Shown piece after piece: positions 11,004 through 19,337 of a DNA stretch of 64,000 bases. Origin of the DNA: Molanna angustata. Lineage: Eukaryota; Arthropoda; Insecta; Trichoptera; Molannidae. A program made the position numbers and the translations under genes. The stretch is taken from the NCBI GenBank assembly GCA_963576475.1, contig OY754984.1, forward strand, positions 21,043,215 to 21,107,214, in the 5' to 3' direction. Positions within the stretch are counted from its first letter, which is position 1, and each line of letters begins with the position of its first letter. Below the pieces are notes generated by a model. The model did no database searches and was not told where the DNA came from. It saw nothing but the letters and a program-made list of their open reading frames with translations.

Positions 11004-11799
11004 CAGGAAAATTATTCGAAAAACAATTATTCGAATGCTCAATTTTACGAAAATCAATTTTACGAATGGCAATTATTCGAATCACATTTTTTCGAAAAAC
11101 AATTTTCCGAACACACAATTATCAGAATTTACAATTGTTCGAATTTTTATGACGTCATGTTGGTAGTATTGTGAGAGGAATAAACCATAGATTTTTATTA
11201 TAATATACTAGATGTCGTAGTTAGCAAATTTTGTATGAATCGAAAACAAATGACTCACTTTTTGCACGGAGTACTACAACCACATAGTATATTATGTTAA
11301 ATATAAATCTATGGAATAAACAACATGGCGACGCACCGCGCTGTCAGATATCCTAGGATGTACACCTATTTTTTGAAACCTAAACCTACAAAACTTTGGT
11401 AAAAATAGGTTGGTTAGGTTTGTTTGTAGTTATAATTGCGACTGGCGTGAGCCAGTTGCATTATATGTTTAAAAAAGTAACTATAATATTAAAATAAAAT
11501 AACTAAACTGGTGTGAATACTAGATAAACATAAACTGGTGTACAAACTACATCAGTTATTAAAAATGTGCAAGCATACGTACCCAACAATAATACAAGTA
11601 TTAATAGTCTTCATCGAATATATTTTACTGGCAACAAATATGTCAAAGGAGGCAACATAATGACACAAAAATATATTAAATTCGGTTAATTGGTTTTCCA
11701 ACAAATGTTAGTTCGAATAATTTGCTTTCGGACATTATTGTCATTCTGATAACTGATTTTCGAAAAATTGTTATTCGTACAATTGCGCATTCGAACAAT
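11004..11799 (+). mobile_element. TIR element K, copy 1
   Basis: Both ends consist of repeated A/T-rich blocks each holding a TTCGAA or TACGAA core (for example AATTATTCGAA). The sequence recurs inverted at 25002-26186, where both ends are complete and form imperfect TIRs of about 35 bases. Copy 1 lacks about 215 internal bases of copy 2 and the last 20 or so bases of the right end, and carries a 200-bp insertion at 11348-11548. No coding region is seen, and the superfamily is unknown. Confidence 0.7.
11348..11548. mobile_element. Roughly 200-bp insertion in K, second copy at 38.2 kb
   Basis: K copy 2 runs directly from GCGCTGTCA to ACATCAGTTATT. Copy 1 has about 200 bases between these points, starting GATATCCTAGGATGTACACC and ending CTGGTGTACAAACTA. 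The same segment lies inverted at about 38200-38425. The ends share a GTGTAC core in inverted orientation. It is probably a small non-autonomous element. Confidence 0.65.
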
Positions 11800-11984
11800 A
11801 GGCATGATGACTAATTTTGAGAAACTATCTCACTATGTTTTTACGCATCCACTGTTTTCAAATATATATAGGTACATTTCTACATAAAATAAAGGTTTAG
11901 TAGCAAAAATTGCCATTTCAAAATCCAATTTGACATTAACGTCAAAAAACGCTTGCAGTGTAATGGCGTCCGTCGGAGCTGACG

Positions 11985-11994
11985 GTGACGTCAC
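11985..11994. promoter_or_regulatory. Palindromic CRE-like site
   Basis: GTGACGTCAC is a perfect 10-bp palindrome holding the full CRE core TGACGTCA. It lies about 40 bases upstream of the ATG of the THAP-like frame. A promoter role is inference; TGACGTCA cores without the outer bases also occur in repeats near 13.1 and 13.95 kb. Confidence 0.35.
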
Positions 11995-12031
11995 GGTTTC
12001 GTAAACCGCATTTCACTACTATATGTACTAT

Positions 12032-12181
12032 ATGTATTCTAAGACGATTTGTGTATTTAAAATAAATTCAAAAGTGCATAAGTGTTGTGCGGTCCTAAAA
12101 TGTACAAACACGTCGAACAAAACACTTACTGAGGTAGTTGTTTTCGTCTCACGCGAATATAAACGAGAAATAAGTGGTTAA
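12032..12181 (+). CDS. THAP-like zinc-finger start, possible first exon
   Basis: A 49-codon frame from ATG 12032. Residues 18-29 read CCAVLKCTNTSN; the C-X4-C-X-N spacing matches the start of THAP DNA-binding domains (C2CH zinc fingers found in host THAP proteins and P-element transposases). The expected next block (FHxFP, tryptophan, second C-X2-H) does not follow in frame. However, ACTGAG|GTAGTT at about 12132 could be a splice donor, which would make this a first exon. It may also be a transposon relic or chance; only the short motif supports it. Confidence 0.3.
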   Translation: MYSKTICVFKINSKVHKCCAVLKCTNTSNKTLTEVVVFVSREYKREISG

Positions 12182-12599
12182 ATTTGGCACGGCGAGACCC
12201 AGAAAGTGTATTTTATGAAGTATGCGTTTACAATGAAATACAGTATTTGTTCCCTCACGTTTAGCTCTCAAATTCATTTACAAAATATTTACCATTAATA
12301 AGGCAATAAGCATACAAAGAACTTCATGAATGTCCAAAAGTCAAAATACGCCATCTTAAGTTTCCCGCGTATTAGGCATTAGGCCTGTGTAACACCACTG
12401 CGTTACGCCGCTCAATTGCATCGACCCAGTTCACTGCGCCGGATGTGTTAAGTCACTCCTTCGAAATGTATTGACTCACGGCGCAGTGAGTCGTGAGTGC
12501 TAGACCGGGAGAATGCGAACAGTGCTAGAGTATTGAGTTATTGAGTTGCTTGCTTTTTAACCGACATACCTACATACTTACTAAATAAACAACGTAATA

Positions 12600-12960
12600 G
12601 ACCATAACATAAAACTAGCTTACCTTAGCACAGGCCATGCCTAGTGAAGGGGCTAGTAACAAAGATACAAACAAAAAGAAATTGCTTAAACTATGTAAGC
12701 ACCAGTGAAATAATAAAATGATATTAGATGGGTCGGTGGCAGAGCGGTTAGCGCGCTGGGATAGTAATCCAGTGGTCGTGAGTTCGAATCCTGCCTCGAC
12801 CGATTTCGTTCACCTATAGCACAAGCATTTATTTGCTTATTTTAGGGAACGTAGGAAGATGTATATGTACTTGTTTAACAAGGACATATTCAAAAAAAAA
12901 ATATTTATTGATATGAAATAACTTATATTTACTTTGTATGTTTACTACTAATAATAATAA
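12600..12960 (+). repeat. LINE 3' end interrupted by SINE-A
   Basis: Matches the minus-strand segment 46500-46685 on both sides of the SINE. Shared parts include the ACAGGCCATGCCTAGTGAAG hairpin, CTATGTAAGCACCAGTGAA, and, after the SINE, GAAATAACTTATAT. The copy at 46.5 kb is the uninterrupted version. Confidence 0.75.
12729..12902 (+). mobile_element. SINE-A, tRNA-Thr-derived, copy 1
   Basis: The head (12730-12804) folds as a tRNA. It has an A box TGGCAGAGCGGTTAG, a B box GTTCGAATCC and an anticodon-stem loop with AGT in the anticodon position (threonine). A roughly 95-base unrelated region ending AAGGACATATTCA plus poly-A follows. Two other copies (37345-37512 minus, 55981-56155) share the whole length. 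The insertion site shows an ATATTA / ATATTTA repeat at the junctions. Confidence 0.88.
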
Positions 12961-13142
12961 TAGTTACTTTTATTTAGACGTAAAAAATACAAAATTAATA
13001 CATCTAGTATAAACAAAAATATATAATTTTTTTGATACATTCTAATCCCGAAAAGTGCCGAATTAAAGCGTTTCCCGATTAAGTGCCGACGCAAGTCTGA
13101 ATTTCCCGAAATCGGCAACACTGGACGTGGACCTAGAATATC

Positions 13143-13330
13143 GTGACGTCATGCGCTCTGATTCGTTCTGATTGGCGTTTCTCATAAAATGGCGGACTAT
13201 AATATTTTGTATTTTTATTAATATTATTCACTCTTTAAAATGAAAATAAATCATTATTTTTAAATCTTTATAACCTATTTTATTTTTTAAAATCATAATG
13301 TTAATGATTTTTTCTTACTCTCATCACGCC
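13143..13330 (+). repeat. Direct repeat, first unit
   Basis: TGACGTCA, then CTGATTGGYGTTTCTCATAAAATGGCG and the AT-rich tail to CTCATCACGCC, repeats at 13950-14152 with scattered differences. The second unit lies outside the right arm of element V. Nature unknown. Confidence 0.7.
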
Positions 13331-13470
13331 TATTCACTGCGCCGGGTCATTAAGCTAGTTAAAAAATAATAATAAAAGTATAATATGCAGGTATTGTATT
13401 TTATATAAGCAAAGATTATTATTGTATTCATTATATTTCATGTACCTACATGTTTAAAAATATCACAACC

Positions 13471-13504
13471 TTCCCGATTCTACTTTTAAAAGTAGAATCG
13501 GGAA
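13471..13504. repeat. Perfect 34-bp palindrome
   Basis: TTCCCGATTCTACTTTT followed directly by its reverse complement, with no loop, just inside the right arm of element V. Confidence 0.9.
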
Positions 13505-13949
13505 AGTAATAGTATGTCGGTTAAAAAGCAGGCAACTCAATAACTCAATACCCTAACACTGTTCGCATCAAGGTTCGCATTCTCCCTGTCTAGCACTCAC
13601 GACTCACTGCGCCGTGAGCCAATACTTTTTGAAGGAGTGAGTTAACACACCCGTCGCAGTGAACAGAATCGACGCAATTGAGCGGTGCAACGCAGCTTTA
13701 CACATGTCATGTCTACCGCAGTACCGCGTAGGTATGCTTTTAGTTTATGAACATAATGTAGAGAGAAGAAGGAACATATTTTATCGATTTTCGAGATGTA
13801 AGTTGTATTTAAATTATAGATAAATGAAGTACTTATATGCATAGAATAATAAAAATACGCTTATATGTAAGTTTTTACCTTTCTAAATTCTGATGAGCAA
13901 AAGTCTTTTTTCGATGCAAAGTAATTTCATATATATTGTATTGAAACTG

Positions 13950-14152
13950 TGACGTCATAATATTTTGATTCACTCTGATTGGTGTTTCTCATAAAATGGC
14001 GACTAACATATTTTGTATTTTTATTTTAATAATATTAATATTATTCGCTCTTTTAAAATGAAAAGAAATGTATTTTTTCAAATCTTTATAACCTATTTTA
14101 TTTTATAAAATTAAAATTTCAATGATTTTTTCATACTGTCATCACGCCCATT
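13950..14152 (+). repeat. Direct repeat, second unit
   Basis: Second copy of the segment at 13143-13330; see there. Confidence 0.7.
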
Positions 14153-14939
14153 GTGTTTCGAAGAATTTTCATGTAATCGGTTCTAAGAGGCTATATCTGA
14201 GATATTCTTGAAATATTTTTGTGATATTCTACAACTATTTAATAAGTAGGTAATAGAAGAGATTGAAAATGGTAAATCTCTGTTGAGATATAAACGACGA
14301 TATTAAACGGGCGCAAAGATTACTTTTCACGGCACGTATCAAAAATATAACCGTTATTCATTTTATATTTCTTTCGTTTTTATTTTTTTAATCTCGTTCA
14401 TAAAAATTCTCTCTTTATTACAGCGCCGAGGAGTGGTGGAAATCGTTTAAAATGACTCAATTTTATTTCTTCGGGAGCAAATCGTCCGCACACACACACA
14501 CACACCTTCGTCTCCACACGGATTGGGGAGGAAAAAGCAGAAGCAGAAGAATAAACGATGGAACAGTGAAGGGTGTGGAAGGACGGAGAGGAGGATTGAA
14601 ACGAAGGTAATGGGCAGATTGGAGCCAGCTCGAATATTCGCGATGAATATGAAGCCGAAATAATCGAACCTACAATAAAAAGGATTATCATAATAAAATC
14701 ACAACTTACTGATGGCTGTAGTTATATAGCTTCAGTTTAAAAATTTCACTGTCTTATAACAATAAATATTGCACTTACGGCTATTTTGACGGGTGTTGTT
14801 ATATTATATTTGGTTGTTACAAAGGAATTTTATAATGTAAGTTTTTATTGTTTTTTTTCATGTCAATTTAAATTTATGATTATATATTGAATAAATCAAT
14901 GCACAAAATATTATTTACAACGTTTCAAATGACCCTTTC
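14153..14939. other. Mostly unique sequence, no firm gene
   Basis: A GC-richer island at about 14420-14650 lies after a pyrimidine tract ending TTATTACAG (possible splice acceptor) and before AAGGTAATG (possible donor). The forward frame is open for about 45 codons, with a (CA)n run inside. No domain was recognised. A host exon is possible but not supported beyond this. Confidence 0.3.
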
Positions 14940-15130
14940 AGACCCAGTGTCATTTTTTATAGGCTTGTAATTTTTACAAAGCTATCTGAGCGAGCTGAAC
15001 AAATTCCCAAAGTTTCATCGCAATCGGATGGTTGTTTTGTTAGTCCATATGCCACATACAAACAAATAAAAAAAAACAAACAATTCAACAAATATACGTA
15101 CATTCATTTTTATATAAATAGATACTTATA
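14940..15130 (+). repeat. RTE-type LINE 3' end
   Basis: Has the AAAGTTTCATCGCAATCGG motif followed by an A-rich segment and TTTTATATAAATAGATA. A related block with AAAGTTTCATCAAAATTGG occurs at 23.13 kb. Such blocks are common 3' ends of RTE-type LINEs in Lepidoptera (general knowledge). No coding part is left. Confidence 0.5.
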
Positions 15131-15471
15131 TTTATATACACACATTATATACGTACATACACGAGAATATTATATAATAAATTGAAAATTAACTTTAACT
15201 CACAGATGTTCAAAGTTATTTTTTAATTGTTAGGGATATAGAACATTAATTAAAAATTGAACTTGTTATGTAGTTTAAAATTTGATTTTATAATAATAAT
15301 AATGAACACTTCCTTGCACCCTGCGCAAGTGGCGAGTTTATTGCCGTATGGTAATTTCTTCCAACTAACCAGTGTTTCTAGCCCAGAGAAGCAATATTTG
15401 CGTAAGAAATGAATTAAAATAAAATTTCTTTATACGTCGTAGCTTTATTTTTGTGGCACATTTTAACTAAT

Positions 15472-15650
15472 AAATTAAAATTACAAATTACTTTGTTTAC
15501 ACCACTAATGAGTATTTAGATATAGTTAACTAGTTGCGGAGTTGACCCGCTCCCTCATCAGAACAAACTAATACTAAAACTTAAAACTATGTAACGAACG
15601 TGTGTAGTGTTATTGCAGTTAGGGGGAGGAGTTATAAGTGCGTGTGGGTG
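15472..15650 (-). repeat. Penelope-like 3' pLTR
   Basis: Inverted mate of 16018-16196; the two differ at only a few positions, for example a T/G near 15639 and a T/C near 15544. The stop codon of the GIY-YIG frame lies inside this repeat. It contains a hammerhead-like fold in sense orientation to the gene. Confidence 0.9.
15511..15575 (-). ncRNA. Hammerhead-like ribozyme motif, 3' pLTR
   Basis: On the minus strand: helix I with an internal loop, CUGAUGA (15561-15555), helix II, GCAA in place of GAAA, a two-pair helix III (AC/GU), then the GUU cleavage triplet. It is the same fold as at 16092-16156, except that helix II has one extra mismatch (ACUCC for GCUCC). The A13-to-C change in the core would be expected to cripple cleavage. 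Type I hammerheads in pLTRs are known for this element class. Confidence 0.7.
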
Positions 15651-16023
15651 GTAGTGGAAAGATATTGAACAGGGGCGTCCGGTTTAAATTTATTTGATTA
15701 TTAATTATTGCTTCTTTTTTATTTATCGATTTTTGTATCTCCAAAGCCTCCAAGTTGTCAAGTCTTGGACCCTCCTTATTTATATGCAAGATTTTAACAC
15801 CCGTTTCTTTATCAAATGAATGGCTACTGTTTATTAAATGATTGGCGAACTCGGAAAAATTATCACTTTTTAGACACCTCATGTGTTCTTTAATTCTTAT
15901 TTCAAAGTTTCGACCAGTTTTACCAATGTAAAAGGCCGGACAATCACTACAATTCAATTTGTACACACCAGAATTACTCAATATTTTATTTTTATCTTTG
16001 TTGTTACCCAAGAATCTACCCAC
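15619..16023 (-). CDS. GIY-YIG endonuclease domain of Penelope-like element
   Basis: 134 residues forming the C-terminal endonuclease of a Penelope-type polyprotein, which nicks DNA for target-primed reverse transcription in the nucleus. Visible motifs: GVY at 19-21, FYIGKTGR at 31-38 (the YIG half), R43, and the acidic residue in LEALEIQ (92 or 95). C25 and C28 plus H62 and H68 resemble the family's zinc-binding CCHH. The leading LGNNKDK block matches the linker before the domain in the family. The true protein would begin far upstream; the apparent ATG at 16023 lies in the inverted repeat. The RT part is lost, so the copy cannot move on its own. Confidence 0.92.
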   Translation of the reverse strand: MGRFLGNNKDKNKILSNSGVYKLNCSDCPAFYIGKTGRNFEIRIKEHMRCLKSDNFSEFANHLINSSHSFDKETGVKILHINKEGPRLDNLEALEIQKSINKKEAIINNQINLNRTPLFNIFPLPPTRTYNSSP

Positions 16024-16196
16024 ACGCCCTTATAACTCCTCCCCCTAACTGCAATAACACTACACACGTTCGTTACATAGTTTTAAGTTTTAGTATTAGT
16101 TTGTTCTGATGAGGGAGCGGGTCAGCTCCGCAACTAGTTAACTATATCTAAATACTCATTAGTGGTGTAAACAAAGTAATTTGTAATTTTAATTTA
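16018..16196 (+). repeat. Penelope-like 5' pLTR, inverted
   Basis: Inverted mate of 15472-15650; it joins the coding region directly at the truncation point. Its hammerhead-like fold is therefore on the plus strand, antisense to the gene. Confidence 0.9.
16092..16156 (+). ncRNA. Hammerhead-like ribozyme motif, 5' pLTR
   Basis: Type I layout. Outer helix I AGUAUUAG (16092-16099) pairs with CUAAAUACU (one bulged A), with a 3/5-base internal loop, and inner helix I GUU pairs with AAC. CUGAUGA is at 16106-16112. Helix II GG(G)AGC/GCUCC closes a GGGUCA loop. GCAA replaces GAAA, then AC-UA-GU helix III, U17 and the cleavage point before 16140. All conserved core bases are present except A13, which is C. 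Confidence 0.75.
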
Positions 16197-16292
16197 AAAT
16201 AAATTTCTTCACTGCTGGGAATCGAACCCAGGACGCCAGGACAGAAACCGAACGGCTTACCAACTGTGCCACGGCGCGCGGCGGTCGGGTGA

Positions 16293-16597
16293 GTTAGTCT
16301 TGTATGCCTAATCGATAAAGTAGAATAAACACGGCGTACACAGTACATAGCACATAATAATAATAATAATAAGGACAATTTATAAAGCGCCGTTTAGTGA
16401 CAACCGTGGTCACCTCAAGAGCGCTTTCAGTTTGCAAAAAATAAGTTAAAATTAGTCCTATAGCTAACACATTGAAAATAGTGAAACATAAAACTTAAAA
16501 AAATACGTATAAATCACAAATTAATCTAGTTATATACATATTACATAGTACACAGCACACATACACACAGATATATTTATTTATTCATTTATTTTTA
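16293..16597. repeat. Repeat L fragment and unassigned sequence
   Basis: The block at about 16318-16350 is the reverse complement of the TGCTATGTACTG...TTTACTTTATC part of repeat L. Nothing else is supported. Confidence 0.35.
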
Positions 16598-16890
16598 TTT
16601 ATCACACAATATTTATAATGACAAAAATAAGTAGATTACTGCTGCCCAACTAGGAAATCCTGTTCTAGCGCTAGCAGTTTACAATTTATATTGACAATTA
16701 TATGCAATTATGAACCAGGTGATTGTTCCCGTTCCACACTAAATATGTACACAATCTCAATATTTTGCAATCACAATCATTACCTCAACAAACATATGGG
16801 CTCATACAAAACAGATCAACCAGATCCCAATGTCAACCATAATACCTGTCATAAATCCAATCTCTGACGCGATTTGAGATGAAACTTTCA
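16598..16890 (-). repeat. LINE 3' end relic
   Basis: Repeats at 46020-46255 over the AACCAGGTGATTGTTCCCGT block, and ends in the AGAACAGGATTTCCTAGTTG hairpin when read on the minus strand. The hairpin part is present again, inverted, at 17473-17518, and the block before it at 17766-17806. Confidence 0.6.
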
Positions 16891-17472
16891 GAATACAATC
16901 TCAGTATTATACTAGTTGATAATCTGAAAAAAAAATATTAAAAATAACGAATACATAACTTAAGTAAAGATGTATAACATTCCATTCGGTTTCACTGGAA
17001 GAAGCAAAGTGTGTAATTTTTTATCGGCTCTCCAAATTCGTTGAATATTTTTCTCTCTCTGATATTTTCACGAGCTAATTTCGTACAGTTTTTATCAAAG
17101 GTGAGAGAAATACTTTAATTTTCGTGATTTGATTTATATTACATTACGCACTAAAATAATATATTTCTTGTGTAGTCGATTTGACAGTCGTGGTATGGCG
17201 CGTGGAGGCGACGACGCACGTTCAAAGGGGAATTGTGTGCGAGGTGTGATTTTGCACATATTTCCCCCGAGACGTTCAGTATGAAAGTAGCAAAAAAACC
17301 ACGCGAGTAAGACTCATAGAGACTAGAAAAAAAAACCTCAAATTTCGCCCAAAGTAGAAGCATTTCGTGTCTAGCAGGAGATTCTAGTGAGTAATAGAAA
17401 AATGATAAAAACAAGTACGCTGTGGCCAACACTTAACTCTCCACTTAATAGGTCAGTGTATATTGCTTAGTC
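16891..17472. other. No gene recognised
   Basis: The minus-strand frame at 17151-17432 (93 codons) has no domain I recognise. A roughly 25-base piece at 17409-17435 resembles the end of repeat L in minus orientation. Confidence 0.4.
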
Positions 17473-17825
17473 CTAGAACAGGATTTCCTAGTTGGGCAGC
17501 AGTAATCTACTTATTTGTATAGATTCATTTGCATTATATAACTTCTTTTCAACCGTTCAAAAACCAACATTTTTATACACCTGTCATGTAAATTTTGTAT
17601 ATAACCACTAGTCTCAGTCTTGTAGAGCATTATTCGGACGATGTGCTTTGCACGAAACGCGTCAATAATCCAATAAATATAATAGAACATTAACCAAGTA
17701 TTTTTATATTTTTATAACATATCAACGTACAATGGAGTTCTATCAAGAATTGTCTATCGACAAATTAAACTTAATCTACTTATTGTTGTCATTATAAATA
17801 TGGTGTGATAAAAGGTTAATAAAAT
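17473..17825 (+). repeat. LINE or Penelope-type 3' end pieces
   Basis: Starts with the CTAGAACAGGATTTCCTAG hairpin (inverted relative to 16625-16670) and ends with a TTAATCTACTTATTGTTGTC block that is inverted relative to 16598-16636. Between them lies a hammerhead-like motif. The two hairpin blocks enclose about 250 bases of another repeat. Confidence 0.5.
17629..17669 (+). ncRNA. Degenerate hammerhead-like motif
   Basis: Helix I AUUAUU/AAUAAU gives six perfect pairs. The core CGGACGA (17635-17641) differs from CUGANGA only at U4. One extra U precedes helix II, GUGC-UUU-GCAC. GAAAC and a GUC triplet then sit exactly where required, with an AC/GU helix III. The order and pairing fit a type I hammerhead; the U4 change and extra U argue it is decayed. 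Confidence 0.55.
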
Positions 17826-17904
17826 AAAATAAAACATTGTAGGTGTTTACTGCAATAAGAGATCAACGCAAAGACATTCTGCATTATGTATGTAGCTCCT
17901 AGAT

Positions 17905-18492
17905 CAGAGGTTCCCAAATTTTTTTTTCTCGTAGACCACTTTCAAAATTTTTACTGGTTTCGCTGGATCCCCTACTGTTAGATTTCTACCATATTCCCAA
18001 AACTCCTCAAAAAATGTGAAGATTAGATCGAATGATGAATATTTGCGTCGCGACTGAGTTCCAACCATCCAGAGTGGTAAAAATAAAAAGAAAATTAAGG
18101 CAGGTTTTAGAAAAAGGAAATGAATGCTAAATAAACAGGCTATCTGATACATATGCCGGCCTAGCTGAAAAAAATAATTCATGGCCGTAGACCAAAAATT
18201 AACGCCAAAGAATTGCAATATTATTTTTTCGCGCTATATTAATGCTAGGATTGCATCCTCCTAAAAAATAGTAAAAAAATTCAATACGGTCCCTTTTCAC
18301 CGAAATACAGCCTGTTAAAAATTACCGAAAAATTTGGATTTTTTTTCCTTTGATTTTTCGAAACCAGATAAATTTTCGTGGACCCCCACTTACAACTTGT
18401 GAACCCCCATTTTTATTTCACGCCAACGTAGACCCCCGTCGAGTCACCCGTGGACCCCTGGGGGTCCACCTGGACCACTTTGGGAATCACTG
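17905..18492. mobile_element. hAT-type MITE, 588 bp
   Basis: Ends CAGAGGTTCCCAAA and CAGTGATTCCCAAA (12 of 14 identical) are flanked by a perfect 8-bp duplication TCCTAGAT (17897-17904, 18493-18500). The minus-strand frame at 17904-18218 lies within it but shows no transposase motif; I treat it as chance. Confidence 0.92.
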
Positions 18493-18689
18493 TCCTAGAT
18501 CATAAAATATGTTACCAATGCTTCTGGAGTCTCTGAATAATCACTCAACATTTGTTAAACGTCTCAAGTCACGGCTTATTGATTATGAGAACAACCAGGA
18601 TTTCCTTTTATAATACTTTTATTATTATTATATTTTTCAATTTTGTCTTTTTTTGTAATAGTTATTTTTTAGACATTTTTAAATGTATT

Positions 18690-19085
18690 TATCTTGACGG
18701 GTATGTGGGTGTGCATTACCTTATAACAGGAAAAACGACACAAGCGTGAATCCTCACACACCAGTCTCGCCCCACTTAAAAAGGCACTGCATTCAGAATG
18801 TGTGGTGAATTCATCTCATTTCTGAACTATGTAAGATGTTATGATTACCCAGCTTTTACGGGACACTCAAAAACAATAGCGATATCTTTAGCTGATGTCT
18901 TTTGTTTTCGGGTCTCCGAAATCTGTGAAATCGAATATACAACAGGCATAATAACCTGTCACATGTAATGTAGTTCAGCAATGAGGATCACCACCCTTTC
19001 TTAAAATGTTGCTTTTTTGAGTGTGATGATGCTGGCTTGTGAAGATACACGCACGTGGCGTGCTTCCGTTTATAATGCAGCTGTA
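18690..19085. repeat. Two repeat M copies, tail to tail
   Basis: Plus-strand copy at about 18690-18885 and minus-strand copy at about 18945-19085. They share the GTGTGCATTACCTTATAA and GAACTATGTAAGATGTTA-type boxes in opposite orientation with about 60 bases between. Divergence between the arms is large, so this is not a fresh palindrome. Confidence 0.6.
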
Positions 19086-19337
19086 AACTATTTATTTATT
19101 ATAAAGAACCACTTACGGCTAACGAGTTATTAGTCATCATAGTCCCATAAAATAAGGGCAACCTATTACAAAACTCGTCAGCCAATTACAAGTGGCATTA
19201 AAAGTTGGAGTACAAACTTATAAGAGACTGAAAATGTCTAAAAAAGAAGCTTTATAAAAATGAAAAGATACAATAGAAACTAAGATCACAACAAAGAAAA
19301 ATAGTTCGAATAACTACTAGGTGCATGTAACACATGA

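Larger units (their letters stand above)
12386..13704. mobile_element. Inverted-repeat element V with nested insertions
   Basis: Arms 12386-12569 and 13512-13704 are inverted and near-identical apart from small indels. Between them lie a LINE 3' end, a SINE and unclassified sequence. The arms are GC-richer than the surroundings and include CACGGCGCAGTGAGTCGTGA. This could be a long-TIR DNA transposon into which a LINE and then a SINE inserted, or an inverted duplication. No transposase or target duplication was seen. Confidence 0.6.
15431..16195 (-). mobile_element. Penelope-like element, 5'-truncated
   Basis: A GIY-YIG coding segment lies between inverted repeats of about 179 bases (15472-15650 and 16018-16196). 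On the coding strand, about 40 more bases follow the 3' repeat. Inverted pLTRs, a GIY-YIG domain at the C-terminus and hammerhead-like folds in the pLTRs are hallmarks of Penelope-like elements. The reverse transcriptase is absent, as in common 5'-truncated copies. It is inserted in a SINE with a target duplication of about 14 bases. Confidence 0.92.
15288..16292 (-). mobile_element. SINE-B copy split by Penelope-like element
   Basis: The tail is at 15288-15430 and the tRNA-like head at 16196-16292, both in minus orientation and collinear with the uninterrupted copy at 40606-40812. The B box reads GGTTCGATTCCCAG on the minus strand. The interruption is the element at 15431-16195; AAAATAAAATTTCTT and AAAATAAATTTCTT at the two junctions are its target-site duplication. 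Confidence 0.88.

Noticed and set aside
12730..12804. Genuine tRNA-Thr gene
   Set aside because: The tRNA-like head is joined to the same 3' region in all three copies and ends in poly-A; the acceptor stem is imperfect, so it is a SINE head.
14398..14691. 97-codon minus-strand frame as a host gene
   Set aside because: No domain and low-complexity Ser/Cys/Val stretches caused by a (CA)n run; kept only as a weak unique-sequence note.
17904..18218. 104-codon minus-strand frame as a gene
   Set aside because: It lies inside a hAT MITE defined by TIRs and an 8-bp duplication and has no transposase motif.
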